Positions 34,372 through 43,387 of a stretch of DNA of 64,000 bases are shown piece by piece. The notes below the pieces were generated by a model that saw nothing but the letters and a program-made list of their open reading frames with translations, did not search any database and was not told the origin of the DNA. This DNA is from Afipia birgiae 34632 (lineage in GTDB: Bacteria > Pseudomonadota > Alphaproteobacteria > Rhizobiales > Xanthobacteraceae): NCBI RefSeq assembly GCF_000308295.2, contig NZ_HG326654.1:353084-417083 (forward strand), in the 5' to 3' direction. The number at the start of each line of letters is the position of its first letter. Positions within the stretch are counted from its first letter, which is position 1. Both the position numbers and the translations under genes were made by a program.

Positions 34372-35898
34372 TCACTTATTCTGGCCGGCCACGAAATCGT
34401 GGATGCGATGATTGATCGGCGCGAGCGCCTTCTGAATATCGCGGTAAATCGGGAAACCCTGATCGTAGACAGCAGCGCGCACCGGATCCGGCGTCGCCCG
34501 CGACACGATCTGGACCACTTCCGCTGCCGCACGTTCGTCCTTGAAGACGCCAATGCCGACGCCCGCGAGCAATGCGGCTCCGTATGATGCGTCCGCGACG
34601 GCAGGAAGTTCGACGGTGATGTTCAGCACGTCAGCAACGATCTGACGCCAAAGCGCGCTGCGCGCGCCTCCACCTGTCAGGCGCGCGGTCGCGAAGCCAA
34701 GTTCCTTGGACTTCATAACCTCAAGACAATCCCGCAGCGAGTAAGCGACGCCCTCATAGAGCGCACGGACGAAGTGACCGCCGCCGTGATTGAAGCCCGC
34801 TCCAACAAAATCCGCGCGCAGCAGCGGGTCCCAATAGGGGCTTCGTTCGCCGTTGAGATAGGGATGGAAGAACAATCCTTCCGAACCGGGACGCACCATT
34901 GCAGCACGCGCATCCATGGCGTCGAAGACCGCGCTGCCGTCTTCACCTTCGCGGCGGAAGAACGTATCGCGCAGCCATTTGTGCGCCGATGCGCAGGAAT
35001 TGGTGGCAGCGATAACGTACCAGTGATCCGGCACGACATGGTAATAGTTGATCAGCGAAAAGTCGGGCCTCGCCCTGGGCGACAGCACATTCACTGTTGC
35101 CGCTGTCGCGAGTTTCACAACGCCGATGCCTTCACGTACCATGCCGGCACCGAAGGTCTCGGCGGCGGTGTCCGACGTGCCGCAAACCACCGGAGTGCCT
35201 TCCGCCAGACCCGTGGCTTGCGCGGCTCGCGCAGTCACCTTGCCGACGACGGTGCTCGGCTTCACGATCGGCGGTAGCGTGGCCATCGGCCAGCCGATCA
35301 TGTCGCATAGTTCCTTGGACCACTCGCCGGTCTGCGCATCCAGCATCAGGGTGCCGAGCGCATCGATGGTGTCGATTTCCCAGGTGCCGGTGAATTGCGC
35401 GCGCAGCCAGTCCTTGGCGACGTAAAGCCGCTTCACGCGTGCAAACGCTTCCGGTTCTTGGTTACGCAGCCACAGCATCTGCGGCAGCGTCCAGGTCGGA
35501 TTGGCGCGGTTCGCCCCGATTTCGAGAATGCGCGCGTCAGCCCTGTCGCGAAGTTGCTGTGTCTCCTCCCGGCTGCGCTGATCGTTCCAGAGAATGGCCG
35601 GACGTATCACATGGCCGTCGGCATCCTCCAGCACCTGCGTGTGGGCGCCGGCGGAAAACGAAATCGCTGCGATATCTGAAGCTGGCCGGCCGGATGCCTT
35701 GAGGCCGCGGCGCAATGCATCGCAGGCTGCAAGCCACCAATCGTCCGGGTTTTGCTCGCTCCAGCCGGGATGCGGCGATGATGTCGCAACAGATGCCGAC
35801 GCCTCGCTGACCAGCGAGCCATCGGCCTTGATAATGCTGATCTTGAGCGAACCCGCGCCAAGATCAATTCCCACCAGAAGAGGATCAGACGCTGCCAT
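34372..35898 (-). CDS. FGGY-family carbohydrate kinase (xylulokinase-like)
   Basis: A 508-residue kinase. The N-terminal phosphate loop reads LLVGIDLGAGSLKISI; the FGGY core shows GTSDTAAETFGAG near 245, YLNGERSPYWDP near 345 and the C-terminal LTGGGARSALWRQIVAD. GGGGAGGA lies eight bases before ATG 35896-35898. It phosphorylates a sugar or polyol, trapping it. The family resembles XylB; given the adjacent glycerol-dehydrogenase-like and SDR genes the substrate could be a pentitol/tetritol-derived ketose, which is inference. Confidence 0.88.
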   Translation of the reverse strand: MAASDPLLVGIDLGAGSLKISIIKADGSLVSEASASVATSSPHPGWSEQNPDDWWLAACDALRRGLKASGRPASDIAAISFSAGAHTQVLEDADGHVIRPAILWNDQRSREETQQLRDRADARILEIGANRANPTWTLPQMLWLRNQEPEAFARVKRLYVAKDWLRAQFTGTWEIDTIDALGTLMLDAQTGEWSKELCDMIGWPMATLPPIVKPSTVVGKVTARAAQATGLAEGTPVVCGTSDTAAETFGAGMVREGIGVVKLATAATVNVLSPRARPDFSLINYYHVVPDHWYVIAATNSCASAHKWLRDTFFRREGEDGSAVFDAMDARAAMVRPGSEGLFFHPYLNGERSPYWDPLLRADFVGAGFNHGGGHFVRALYEGVAYSLRDCLEVMKSKELGFATARLTGGGARSALWRQIVADVLNITVELPAVADASYGAALLAGVGIGVFKDERAAAEVVQIVSRATPDPVRAAVYDQGFPIYRDIQKALAPINHRIHDFVAGQNK

Positions 35899-35939
35899 AG
35901 TGGGCGTCCTCCCCTGCAGCAGCACGGATGTACGCCATG

Positions 35940-37421
35940 TCAATCACGACGAATGTCTTTCGCATTCGCACCGGCGCGCAGCCCGATCTTGCCGGGATTG
36001 AACAGATTGCCCGGATCGAGCGCATCTTTGATCGATTGCAGGACCACGAGGCCAGCGCCAAGTTCGCGCTTCATCCACGGATTGCGGAACAGGCCGGCGC
36101 CGTGGTGATGCGCAATCGAACCGCCATGATCGAGTGTTAGCTGCTGCACGGCATCCCAAAGCTTCTGGTGAATAGGCAGCGCCTGATCATCCGGCATCGG
36201 AGGCAACCGCACCGTCATGTACTGGCAGGCGCCTTCGGGATAAACATGCGACCAGTGCGCGCCGAAATGTATCCCCGGATAAATCGCGCGCACGGCGTTG
36301 CCGATGGCGTCATACATCGCAGGAATCGCCGACCAGTTACCGGTCACCTCAATGGTGTCGTTGAAGTAGCCCGCGTCATGCCATTTCTGCGAATAGGCTA
36401 CGTAGCGGTTCTGCTTCCAGTGCTCATAAGGACCGTCAGGGCCGACCTCACCGCCCTGAGCGGCGGCGATTTCAAGCGCCATGCCCTGCTCGGCCGTGAC
36501 CATGGGCTCGCTGCCGCAAAACTGGAGCACCGCAAGAAACGGCTTGGTCTTGAACAGTGCGATATCCTTAGTGCGCTCGTCGCTCTCCACGCGATCATAG
36601 AGCCGCACGATCGTCGGGCGCAGTTCGGCCTGCATGATCAGACGCGCGCTATCCAGAGCTGCCTGCAATGACGGGAATGCAAGCACGACACCGCGCTCCA
36701 CGGCGGGTTTCTTGAAGATACGCAGCGTCGCTTCAGTGATGATTCCGAGAGTGCCTTCACTCCCGATCATCAGGTCACGGATGGACGGACCGACCGAGCG
36801 TCGCGCAACAGGCCGCACGTCGAGGGGCGTGCCGTCCGGCAGCACGGCCTTGAGGCCGACGACGATGTCCTCGATCTTTCCATAACGGCTGCTCAACTGT
36901 CCGCCGCCACGGCAGGCAAGCCAACCGCCGACGGTCGATATTTCGATGGACTGCGGCAGATGTCCGCTGGTGTATCCGGCTTCGTTAAGCTGCTGCTCGA
37001 AATCAGCGCCATTCATGCCGGCCTGCACCGTGACAACCGCGTCGGTCGGATTGATGGAGACAATCTTGTCGAGCCGGCGCGTGTCCACCATGATCTCGCC
37101 GCCGAGCGGAATCGCTCCGCCGAGCACACCGGAACCGTTCCCGTATGGAATAACCGGAACGTTGCGCGCCTTTGCAAGCTGAACGATGCGAACGATCTCA
37201 TCCTGGTTCGCTGGACGCACGACCAGGCGAGGAACGGTGCCTGCAATTTCTCCTGCCCGCTCGCGGAAAACGGCAAACGGCAGACGATCCCTCGAATAGC
37301 CGAGTCTCTGATCGAAGGACGTCAGAACATTGGCTTGACCAACGATGGCGCCAAAAGCAGACGCAAGATCCGCATCGACGCGATCGTTATCGCGAATTGC
37401 AGCGATGGTGGTTGCGGTCAT
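35940..37421 (-). CDS. FAD-linked oxidase (GlcD / alkyl-DHAP-synthase-like)
   Basis: A 493-residue VAO-type flavoprotein. The PP-loop FAD domain shows VVRPANQDEIVRIVQLAK and VIPYGNGSGVLGGAIP, then TVGGWLACRGGGQLSSRYG and GSEGTLGIITEATL. The C-terminus has GSIAHHHGAGLFRNPWM, resembling alkylglycerone-phosphate synthases more than lactate oxidases. ATG 37419-37421 was chosen because upstream residues are not conserved. It likely oxidises a hydroxy-acid or polyol. It is the first gene of the operon, 141 bp downstream of the LacI regulator gene. Confidence 0.82.
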   Translation of the reverse strand: MTATTIAAIRDNDRVDADLASAFGAIVGQANVLTSFDQRLGYSRDRLPFAVFRERAGEIAGTVPRLVVRPANQDEIVRIVQLAKARNVPVIPYGNGSGVLGGAIPLGGEIMVDTRRLDKIVSINPTDAVVTVQAGMNGADFEQQLNEAGYTSGHLPQSIEISTVGGWLACRGGGQLSSRYGKIEDIVVGLKAVLPDGTPLDVRPVARRSVGPSIRDLMIGSEGTLGIITEATLRIFKKPAVERGVVLAFPSLQAALDSARLIMQAELRPTIVRLYDRVESDERTKDIALFKTKPFLAVLQFCGSEPMVTAEQGMALEIAAAQGGEVGPDGPYEHWKQNRYVAYSQKWHDAGYFNDTIEVTGNWSAIPAMYDAIGNAVRAIYPGIHFGAHWSHVYPEGACQYMTVRLPPMPDDQALPIHQKLWDAVQQLTLDHGGSIAHHHGAGLFRNPWMKRELGAGLVVLQSIKDALDPGNLFNPGKIGLRAGANAKDIRRD

Positions 37422-37496
37422 GACAGCCCCTGCCCAGAGGCCAAATTCGCCACGCTCACTCAACGTCCTCCCTGATCGCGTCAATTTCCGTGATTG

Positions 37497-37523
37497 AACA
37501 AATGGTTTGCGCAATCGTTTGTT
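37497..37523. promoter_or_regulatory. candidate LacI-type operator
   Basis: An inverted repeat AACAAA...TTTGTT (37497-37502 and 37518-37523) surrounds the palindromic core TTGCGCAA at 37507-37514. It lies in the only long gap before the polyol operon and directly downstream of the LacI-family gene; LacI operators commonly have a CG-centred AT-flanked palindrome. A TTGACC on the minus strand (37549-37554) may be the -35 of the operon promoter. Confidence 0.5.
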
Positions 37524-37562
37524 CAAACGTCGTACAAACTTCCGCGTGGGTCAAGTTAAAAT

Positions 37563-38564
37563 TTATCGCGGAGCTGGGCCTGTGGAGGCGCGAACGACAA
37601 GACCGTCTGGCGCCAATGGCGCGACAGGTTGCGGCGCACCGCCGTTCAGGAGATCGATCAGGAGATCAGAAGCAATTTCGCCCATGAGTTCGGTCGGCAT
37701 CTTCACCGACGTCAGCTGGGGATAGAGCATTGTCGCGACCGGCGCGTCATGCAGTCCCACCACCGAAACGTCGCGCGGAATTTGCAAACCGGCCTCATGC
37801 AAGACGGCCATTGCACCCGCCGCCGTCACCAGCGTCGCGCCCAGAACTGCTGTCGGCTTCTGAGCGAGCAGACTACGCATCGCGTCCGCACCACCCTCCG
37901 CAGTGTACCCTGCGACGGCGACCAGCTTGGGATCAAAGGGAATGCGGTGACGCTTGAGGCCGTCGCGATATCCCGCCAGACGCTCGCCGGCATTGAACCC
38001 ACCGGGCCGGCCTGCCAGATGCGCAATTCGCCTGTGTCCCAGCTGCGCCAGATGATCGACGGCAATCGCCGCAGCGGCGCGGCTGTCCAGCACGACACAA
38101 TAGGGAGTGCCTGGCAGCTGCCGGTTAAGCAACACGAATGGAGCGTGAGTGGATTCCAGTTCTTCACGCAGCAGTCGATCGTCGTCGAGGCTGGCAACCA
38201 GCAATCCATCGGCGCGGTTGCCGTGTGACAACCGATGATAGACCGCATCGGTCGCTCCCGACTCGCGATGCGCAATCAGCAGCGAATAACCGTGTCGGGC
38301 AGATGATTTCTCTGCGCCGCGAATAGCAGACGCAAATACCGGGTTGTCGAGCTGCGGAACGATCAGGCCGAGGGTCTGGCTGCGCGACGTTCGCAATCCC
38401 TGCGCGAGCGTATTCGGCGAATAGTCCAGAGTGCGCGCGCTCTTTAGAATGCGCTCGCGGGTTTCATCGCGAATACGCTGATTTGTCTCGCCACGAAGCA
38501 CGCGGGACGCCGTGGAGATATCCACGCCTGCCATGCGGGCCACATCAGCCAATCGCGGTCTCAT
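37563..38564 (-). CDS. LacI-family transcriptional regulator
   Basis: A 333-residue repressor. The N-terminal HTH and hinge (residues 1-60) read RPRLADVARMAGVDISTASRVLRGE and LDYSPNTLAQGLRTSRS. The periplasmic-binding-protein-like effector domain follows, with VPQLDNPVFASAI and the C-terminal PQLTSVKMP segment. ATG 38562-38564 starts the HTH; upstream in-frame residues are unrelated. It is the first gene upstream of the polyol operon on the same strand, so it probably represses it until its sugar effector binds. Confidence 0.9.
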   Translation of the reverse strand: MRPRLADVARMAGVDISTASRVLRGETNQRIRDETRERILKSARTLDYSPNTLAQGLRTSRSQTLGLIVPQLDNPVFASAIRGAEKSSARHGYSLLIAHRESGATDAVYHRLSHGNRADGLLVASLDDDRLLREELESTHAPFVLLNRQLPGTPYCVVLDSRAAAAIAVDHLAQLGHRRIAHLAGRPGGFNAGERLAGYRDGLKRHRIPFDPKLVAVAGYTAEGGADAMRSLLAQKPTAVLGATLVTAAGAMAVLHEAGLQIPRDVSVVGLHDAPVATMLYPQLTSVKMPTELMGEIASDLLIDLLNGGAPQPVAPLAPDGLVVRASTGPAPR

Positions 38565-38827
38565 GGATGCACCGACGGTTGCAATGAGGCCACAACCTAG
38601 AAAACAGACCGCCATGACGCAAGCGGTCAGTGCAAACCGCCCGTCACGCCGAGACGATAGCCCGCCTAGCGACAAGAGAGCGTGCGCTGATCGATGAAAC
38701 AACGGAGGGGTTACGCTCCTCCCGACGCGATCCTTCAGACGCGCTCTCGATGAAGCGATCGGTGGTGGCGGCTGAGATCCGCCGCGTCGTCGCGTGCGGA
38801 TCCCGTCATCTCGTGCTGCAAACAAAG

Positions 38828-38848
38828 AAGCCCCCGAAGGGGCTTTGT
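38828..38848 (-). terminator. Rho-independent terminator after the HU-like gene
   Basis: Perfect stem AAGCCCC/GGGGCTT (38828-38834 and 38839-38845) with a CGAA tetraloop. Read on the minus strand it is followed by TTCTTTGTTTGC. It lies just past the HU-like stop (38853) and separates it from the LacI gene; the other 38565-38827 bases hold no evident gene. Confidence 0.8.
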
Positions 38849-38852
38849 AAGG

Positions 38853-39152
38853 TTACACTGCGTCCTTGGCAGCTTTGACCGGGCGAGCCCTGACGATCTT
38901 TCGTGCAGGCTTTGCCTTGAAGGTCATGGCCTCGCCGGTGAAGGGATTGGTTCCCTTGCGGGCCTTGGTTGCAGGCTTCTTGATAACAACGAACTTCGCA
39001 AAACCGGGAACCAGGAAGACGCCAGACTTCTTGAGCTCTTTGTATCCGACCGTCGCAAGCGTCTCGAGAACGCCCTTAACTTCCTTCTTGGAAATTTCGG
39101 TCTCTGCAGCGATCTTCTCAATCAGCTGCGATTTCGTCATTTGGACTGCCAT
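38853..39152 (-). CDS. HU/IHF-family DNA-binding protein
   Basis: 99 residues: N-terminal helices (MTKSQLIEKIAAETEISKKEVKGVLETLATVGYKELKK), the beta-arm segment with GTNPFTGEAMTFKAKPARK and a Lys/Arg/Ala-rich C-terminal tail (VRARPVKAAKDAV). The arm motif NPFTGE replaces the usual NPxTGE with a close variant. A GGGAG site precedes the ATG. It should bind DNA non-specifically as a nucleoid protein. The 39153-39568 stretch upstream holds no recognisable gene, only the presumed promoter. Confidence 0.9.
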   Translation of the reverse strand: MAVQMTKSQLIEKIAAETEISKKEVKGVLETLATVGYKELKKSGVFLVPGFAKFVVIKKPATKARKGTNPFTGEAMTFKAKPARKIVRARPVKAAKDAV

Positions 39153-39568
39153 AACTACTCCCTTTGATTCGAGTCAGAACACACTATTGATAATTCCACC
39201 AAAAAGGGCTTTCGGTCAGCCGTTTGCACAGCTTTGTGGGCTTTTTGCCGGGGATTTCCATAGAAATCGTGTGCCGCCGAGCGTTCTGAGGGCGGTTTTT
39301 GGCTTGTACTGCAGCCTTTGGGCCCGGCCGCCGGGGGCAATGGAATCAAGCCCACGCTCCCGGCGGAGTGGCCCCCTGCTGTCCGGACCCGTCGCGAGCG
39401 CGGGCGGCACCCGCCAGAATTCAGGGATTTTGTCAGGCGCAACCGACAGCGAGGCCGCATTTGATGCCGCCCCACCTGATCCGCGGAATCGTTGACTACT
39501 GAAAAAGCTTTATCGCGTTGGCGAAGGTTTGATCGCCGCTGTCGGATCACGAGAGCATGTCGCGGCCG
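39153..39568. other. intergenic stretch without recognised gene
   Basis: About 416 bp between the HU-like gene and the Rieske/FAD reductase stop. Open frames here lack family motifs and start signals and look like chance readings. It presumably contains the HU-like promoter; a short AT-rich segment at 39165-39215 fits that. Nothing else is recognised. Confidence 0.5.
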
Positions 39569-41104
39569 TCAGACAGCGGCGCCCCGCTCCATTGCGAGTT
39601 CCGCTTGCAGGTTTGCAACGTCGCGATAGATGGATGCGACGGCCAGCACCCTGCCCTTGTGCTTGTATCGAAGCAGAGAATCCCTGGCGTTGATGTCTCC
39701 ATCGACGACGATCTCGTCCCATTGCTCCGCATGGCCGACATAGTTGATCGGCACATCATAATGCTGGCTCCAGAAGAACGGCACCGCGTCGAACGCCTCG
39801 CGTTGTCCAAGGATATTGCGCGCCGCGGTTTGTCCCTGGCGCTGGGCGACCACCCAGTGTTCAACACGGATGTTCTCGCCGGAATACGGATCAGGCCAGC
39901 GCGCGATATCACCTGCGGCATAAATCCCCGAAGCGCTGGTCTCGAGGTGCGCATTCACCATCACGCCGCGATCCAGCGCCAAACCAGCGCCTTCGGCCAA
40001 TGCGAGCCGCGGACGAACGCCGATGCCGACGACAACAACGTCGGCCTCCAGAACACCTCCGCTTTTGAGGGTCGCGTTCCGGTCATCAATGCTGACCACC
40101 GTGTCCTCGAGATGGAAGATCACGCCGTGCTCCTCATGCAGCGCACGCACGAAATCACCCATCTGCGGACCAAGCACGCGCTCCATGGGCCGCTTTTCCG
40201 GCGCCACCACATCAACCTCGATATCGCGCGCGCGCAGCGCCGCTGCCACTTCAAGCCCGATGAAACTCGCGCCAATCACGAGCGCGCGCCGCGCACTCTG
40301 CGCTGCATTGATAATGGCGCGGCTGTCGGCCAGCGAGCGAAGCGTGTGGACATGCGGCAGCCCGGCACCGGGAACCGGCAAGCGCAGCGGCTCCGCGCCG
40401 GTGGCCAGCAGCAGACGATCATAGGCGACAGTCTCTCCGCTGGCCGTCACAACGCGACGCGCATCAGGATCAATTTTGGCTACGCCGGTATTGAGCCGCA
40501 AATCGATGTCAGCCTCCGCATAGAAATTGTCCGGCTTCAGCGGAATCCAGTCCTCCGGCGCGCTGCCCGCGAGATAATCCTTCGACAGATTGGGCCGATC
40601 CACCGGCCCATCTGTTTCCTCGCCAAACATGACGATCTGTCCGCCGAAATCCTGCCGCCGCAGCATTTCGGCAGCAGCAAAGCCCGCTGCGCCGCTGCCA
40701 ACGATGACAATCCTTTTGGGAGTGTCGGCTGGCGGTTTCGCCGACGGCTTTGATTGAGTTTTCGGCTCCAGCTTTTCCTGTACGAAAATCTTGCCGTCGC
40801 GCTGCTCGACGCGCCAGCACGACAGCGGACTGAACGCGGGCGCGCGCGTGGCTTCTCCCGTTCGAAGATCGAAGCAGGCATGATGCCATGGGCAACGGAT
40901 GCTGCCGTCAACCACAAGCCCATCGGCGAGCGGACCATGATAATGGGTGCAATGTGCATCGACGGCAAAGATTTCGGCCCCGGCGCGCACCAGCAGGATT
41001 TCCTGATCGCCGACATGGCCGAGCAGCTTGTCCTCGATCAATGCTGCGGGTGAGACGCCTCGCGTCAGATCAGGACCGGCGGGTGAGGTTGGCTCCTGCG
41101 TCAT
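39569..41104 (-). CDS. Rieske-domain FAD-dependent NAD(P)H oxidoreductase (AIFM3-like)
   Basis: 511 residues combining an N-terminal Rieske [2Fe-2S] domain (Cys52-His54 in CTHYH and Cys71-His74 in CPWHH) with a pyridine-nucleotide-disulfide-type reductase (FAD motif VIVGSGAAGFAAAE near 133, NAD site VIGASFIGLEVAAAL near 270, GIYAAGDIARWP near 410). This architecture matches AIF-like reductases. It probably transfers electrons from NADH through FAD and the iron-sulfur cluster to an unknown acceptor. It is followed by folE on the same strand, upstream by 72 bp. Confidence 0.88.
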   Translation of the reverse strand: MTQEPTSPAGPDLTRGVSPAALIEDKLLGHVGDQEILLVRAGAEIFAVDAHCTHYHGPLADGLVVDGSIRCPWHHACFDLRTGEATRAPAFSPLSCWRVEQRDGKIFVQEKLEPKTQSKPSAKPPADTPKRIVIVGSGAAGFAAAEMLRRQDFGGQIVMFGEETDGPVDRPNLSKDYLAGSAPEDWIPLKPDNFYAEADIDLRLNTGVAKIDPDARRVVTASGETVAYDRLLLATGAEPLRLPVPGAGLPHVHTLRSLADSRAIINAAQSARRALVIGASFIGLEVAAALRARDIEVDVVAPEKRPMERVLGPQMGDFVRALHEEHGVIFHLEDTVVSIDDRNATLKSGGVLEADVVVVGIGVRPRLALAEGAGLALDRGVMVNAHLETSASGIYAAGDIARWPDPYSGENIRVEHWVVAQRQGQTAARNILGQREAFDAVPFFWSQHYDVPINYVGHAEQWDEIVVDGDINARDSLLRYKHKGRVLAVASIYRDVANLQAELAMERGAAV

Positions 41105-41176
41105 GATCTCTCCCTTTCATTTCCCTTGAGTATATGTGGCCCGTGGGGAGCGGCGGCGAAGCGGATACCAGTCTCG

Positions 41177-41800
41177 TTACACCGCCACGCCGAGGAATTC
41201 CTGTCGTGTCAGTGCATTGTCGCGGAAGCAGCCCAGCATACGGCTGGTGACCAGATCGGTGTCTGCTTTGTGGACACCGCGGGTCGCCATGCAGTGATGC
41301 GTTGCCTTGATGATCACGCCGACGCCCTGCGGCTTCAGCACCTCGTCGATGGTGTTGGCGATCTGCGCCGTCATCTTTTCCTGGATCTGCAGGCGCTTCG
41401 CGAACACGTCAACCACCCGGGCAAGCTTGCTTATGCCGACGACGCGGCCGTTGGGAATGTACGCTACCCATGCCCGTCCGATGATCGGCGCCATATGATG
41501 CTCGCAGTGGCTCTCAAACGGGATGCCACGCAGCACAATCATCTCGTCATAGCCCTCGGTCTCGTCGAACGTTTTCTGAAGAATCCCGACGGGGTCCTGC
41601 GCATAGCCGGAGAAGAATTCTTCAAACGCGCGGGTTACCCGGCTCGGGGTCTCGATCAATCCATCGCGCTGCGGATTGTCGCCGGCCCAGCGGATGATCG
41701 TACGAACCGCCGCTTCGACTTCGGCCCGGTCCGGGCGGTCCGCGTCGTCCTGCGAAACCTTGACTCGCTCCAGCGCATGCACATTCTGACCCTTCAACAT
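41177..41800 (-). CDS. folE: GTP cyclohydrolase I
   Basis: 207 residues of FolE type. Zinc and active-site residues are in [11 protein letters not shown] near 105-115 and HHCMATRGV near 175-183; the GTP-binding LQIQEKMT also matches. GGGAGGAAGT precedes the ATG at 41798-41800, preferred over the upstream ATG. It converts GTP to dihydroneopterin triphosphate, the first step of folate (tetrahydrofolate) and related pterin synthesis. Confidence 0.95.
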   Translation of the reverse strand: MLKGQNVHALERVKVSQDDADRPDRAEVEAAVRTIIRWAGDNPQRDGLIETPSRVTRAFEEFFSGYAQDPVGILQKTFDETEGYDEMIVLRGIPFESHCEHHMAPIIGRAWVAYIPNGRVVGISKLARVVDVFAKRLQIQEKMTAQIANTIDEVLKPQGVGVIIKATHHCMATRGVHKADTDLVTSRMLGCFRDNALTRQEFLGVAV

Positions 41801-41884
41801 ACTTCCTCCCTTGCCGGAGCCCACGCGCCGCGCATTGAATTAATGACAATCATTGGATGGCCCGAAGACCAAAGGCTCCCGAGT

Positions 41885-42583
41885 TCAGCCAGGAAGCCCG
41901 AGCCGCTTCATCACGCCCGCGGTCATTCGCTCGCAGCGCCGACCGGCGAACGGGAATGCATCCATCAGGACAGGGCCGATCTGCTTGTCCAGTTGCTCCC
42001 GCACCAGCTTCCGCGCACGGTGCAGCCGCGTCTTGACCGTTTCCGGCCGCAATCCAAGAATTTCCGCAGTGTCTTCGACGCTCAAGCCTTCGATCACCCG
42101 GGTGATGAAAACGACCCGATAGACTTCGGGAAGATTGTCGGTTGTCTGCTCGACGAGTTGCAAAAGCTGGCGCTGCGCCATGGTTCGTTCCGGGTCGTCG
42201 GACTTCGACGTGAGGGGAAATTGAATGATCTCAGCGGGAGTGCGCTGCGCTTCGAATGTTACAAAGTCCACGGTCGGACGCTGCGTTCGTAGCCGCCCAA
42301 GGGCTTCATTGATGGTGATGCGCGAGAGCCATGTCGCAAGGCTGGAGTCGCCGCGGAAACTATCCAGATGCGTGAAGGCGCGAACATAGGCCTCCTGCAC
42401 CGCGTCCTCCGCCTCGGCATCGTTCCGAAGAATGCTGCGTGCGAGACGGTAAAGACGCTGATTGTAGCGCTGCATGATCGAGCGAAAGGCATCGCCATCA
42501 CGCGCAATGGCGCGTTGCACCAGATCGAAATCGTCTGGTGACGCAATGGGATGGGGCTGGTGTTGTCCCTGGGCTGGTGTCAT
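41885..42583 (-). CDS. ECF-type sigma-70 family RNA polymerase sigma factor
   Basis: 232 residues with region 2 (FRSIMQRYNQRLYRLARSILRN, DAEDAVQEAYVRAF) and region 4 (LPEVYRVVFITRVIEGLSVEDTAEILGLRPETVKTRLHRARKLVRE). The C-terminus has extra residues after region 4, ending KRLGLPG. No anti-sigma gene is adjacent, unlike many ECF sigma factors, so its control is not evident. Its targets are unknown. Confidence 0.9.
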   Translation of the reverse strand: MTPAQGQHQPHPIASPDDFDLVQRAIARDGDAFRSIMQRYNQRLYRLARSILRNDAEAEDAVQEAYVRAFTHLDSFRGDSSLATWLSRITINEALGRLRTQRPTVDFVTFEAQRTPAEIIQFPLTSKSDDPERTMAQRQLLQLVEQTTDNLPEVYRVVFITRVIEGLSVEDTAEILGLRPETVKTRLHRARKLVREQLDKQIGPVLMDAFPFAGRRCERMTAGVMKRLGLPG

Positions 42584-42847
42584 GACCTGTCTCCTGTTGC
42601 CCTTTGGATGGGCGGGCGAGGAAAAGGTTCCAGAGATTTATCGAGTCAATCGGCCTGCCGCGCATAAGGTGAGACTGGCCAGCGGCCTCGCCGTCCGGTT
42701 GACGATAGATCAGAAGGCGGTCGACCTCCAGCGCTGTGAATACCGGCATATGCCTGCCGTATTCGACGTTGCCAAAATCAGGTCTGCAAAACTGGCGCTC
42801 CAGCGAGACCATCCGCCGGGACTGCATGGTGCAAAATCCCAATACAC

Positions 42848-42875
42848 TTGACTTCTTGATGAATATGATTATATT
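42848..42875 (+). promoter_or_regulatory. sigma-70-like promoter before the structured element
   Basis: TTGACT at 42848-42853 and TATATT at 42870-42875 with a 16-bp spacer, in an AT-rich island. A transcript would start near 42882 and run through the four-hairpin element. It also could serve tex, 500 bp further. The 42584-42847 part upstream holds no recognised gene. Confidence 0.5.
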
Positions 42876-42942
42876 CCTATATACCTGCTTTGCCCTGACG
42901 CGTCATGACCGCCACGGCGCAGAGCAGAAAACCTGAGTACGA

Positions 42943-43077
42943 CGGTGGAGCGCCGGGAGGCGCAGCGCCTGTCGCATCAGGCGCGCATAGCCCTCGCAAG
43001 GCTATGCGGCGGACTCGATCGCAAGAGTTCGCCAAAGGTGCCTCGCAAGCACCTTGGCGCCTCCCGCCGCTCCATCG
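42943..43077 (+). ncRNA. cloverleaf-like structured element with four hairpins sharing TCGCA loops
   Basis: A long outer stem (42947-42963 pairs with 43057-43073 with one mismatch, extending to 42943/43077) encloses four contiguous hairpins. The first is 42965-42971/42978-42984 with loop TCGCAT. The second is 42985-42992/43000-43007 with loop CTCGCAA. The third is 43008-43016/43025-43033 with loop GATCGCAA and one wobble. The fourth is 43032-43041/43049-43057 with loop CTCGCAA and one bulge. Every loop contains TCGCA. No convincing reading frame overlaps it. It is either an RNA gene or a palindromic repeat element; I cannot tell which from one copy. Confidence 0.55.
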
Positions 43078-43387
43078 CCCCGCTGACGCGGGAAGTGGAG
43101 TTTGCAAAGCTCGGATGCATTGATTGCACCGCGAGGCCAATGGCGGCTGAGCATGCGGAAAGAAAGTTTACTCCGGTCATCCCCGCGGACCGGAAACCAC
43201 CACGATCTTGTGATTTTTTGCAAGCCTTCAAACCGTCAGAATTCGTCGCTTCAGAAATCGACCACAGTTCATCCACAGATCGATTTTCCCCACGACGGGA
43301 TTGATGAATCATCGGTCTGTAGTCCATAAGCCGTCTCCCTGCGGTCGCGATTCAGGATCGCGATCTTCTTGCCAAGAAAGATACTGC

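Noticed and set aside
39557-42292. Long plus-strand frames opposite the Rieske/FAD reductase and folE genes
   Set aside because: Mirror readings of well-supported genes, without recognisable domains.
42877-43140. Small overlapping reading frames within the structured element (both strands)
   Set aside because: Their sequences are dictated by the hairpins, contain Arg/Pro/Ala-rich runs and no motif or ribosome-binding site.
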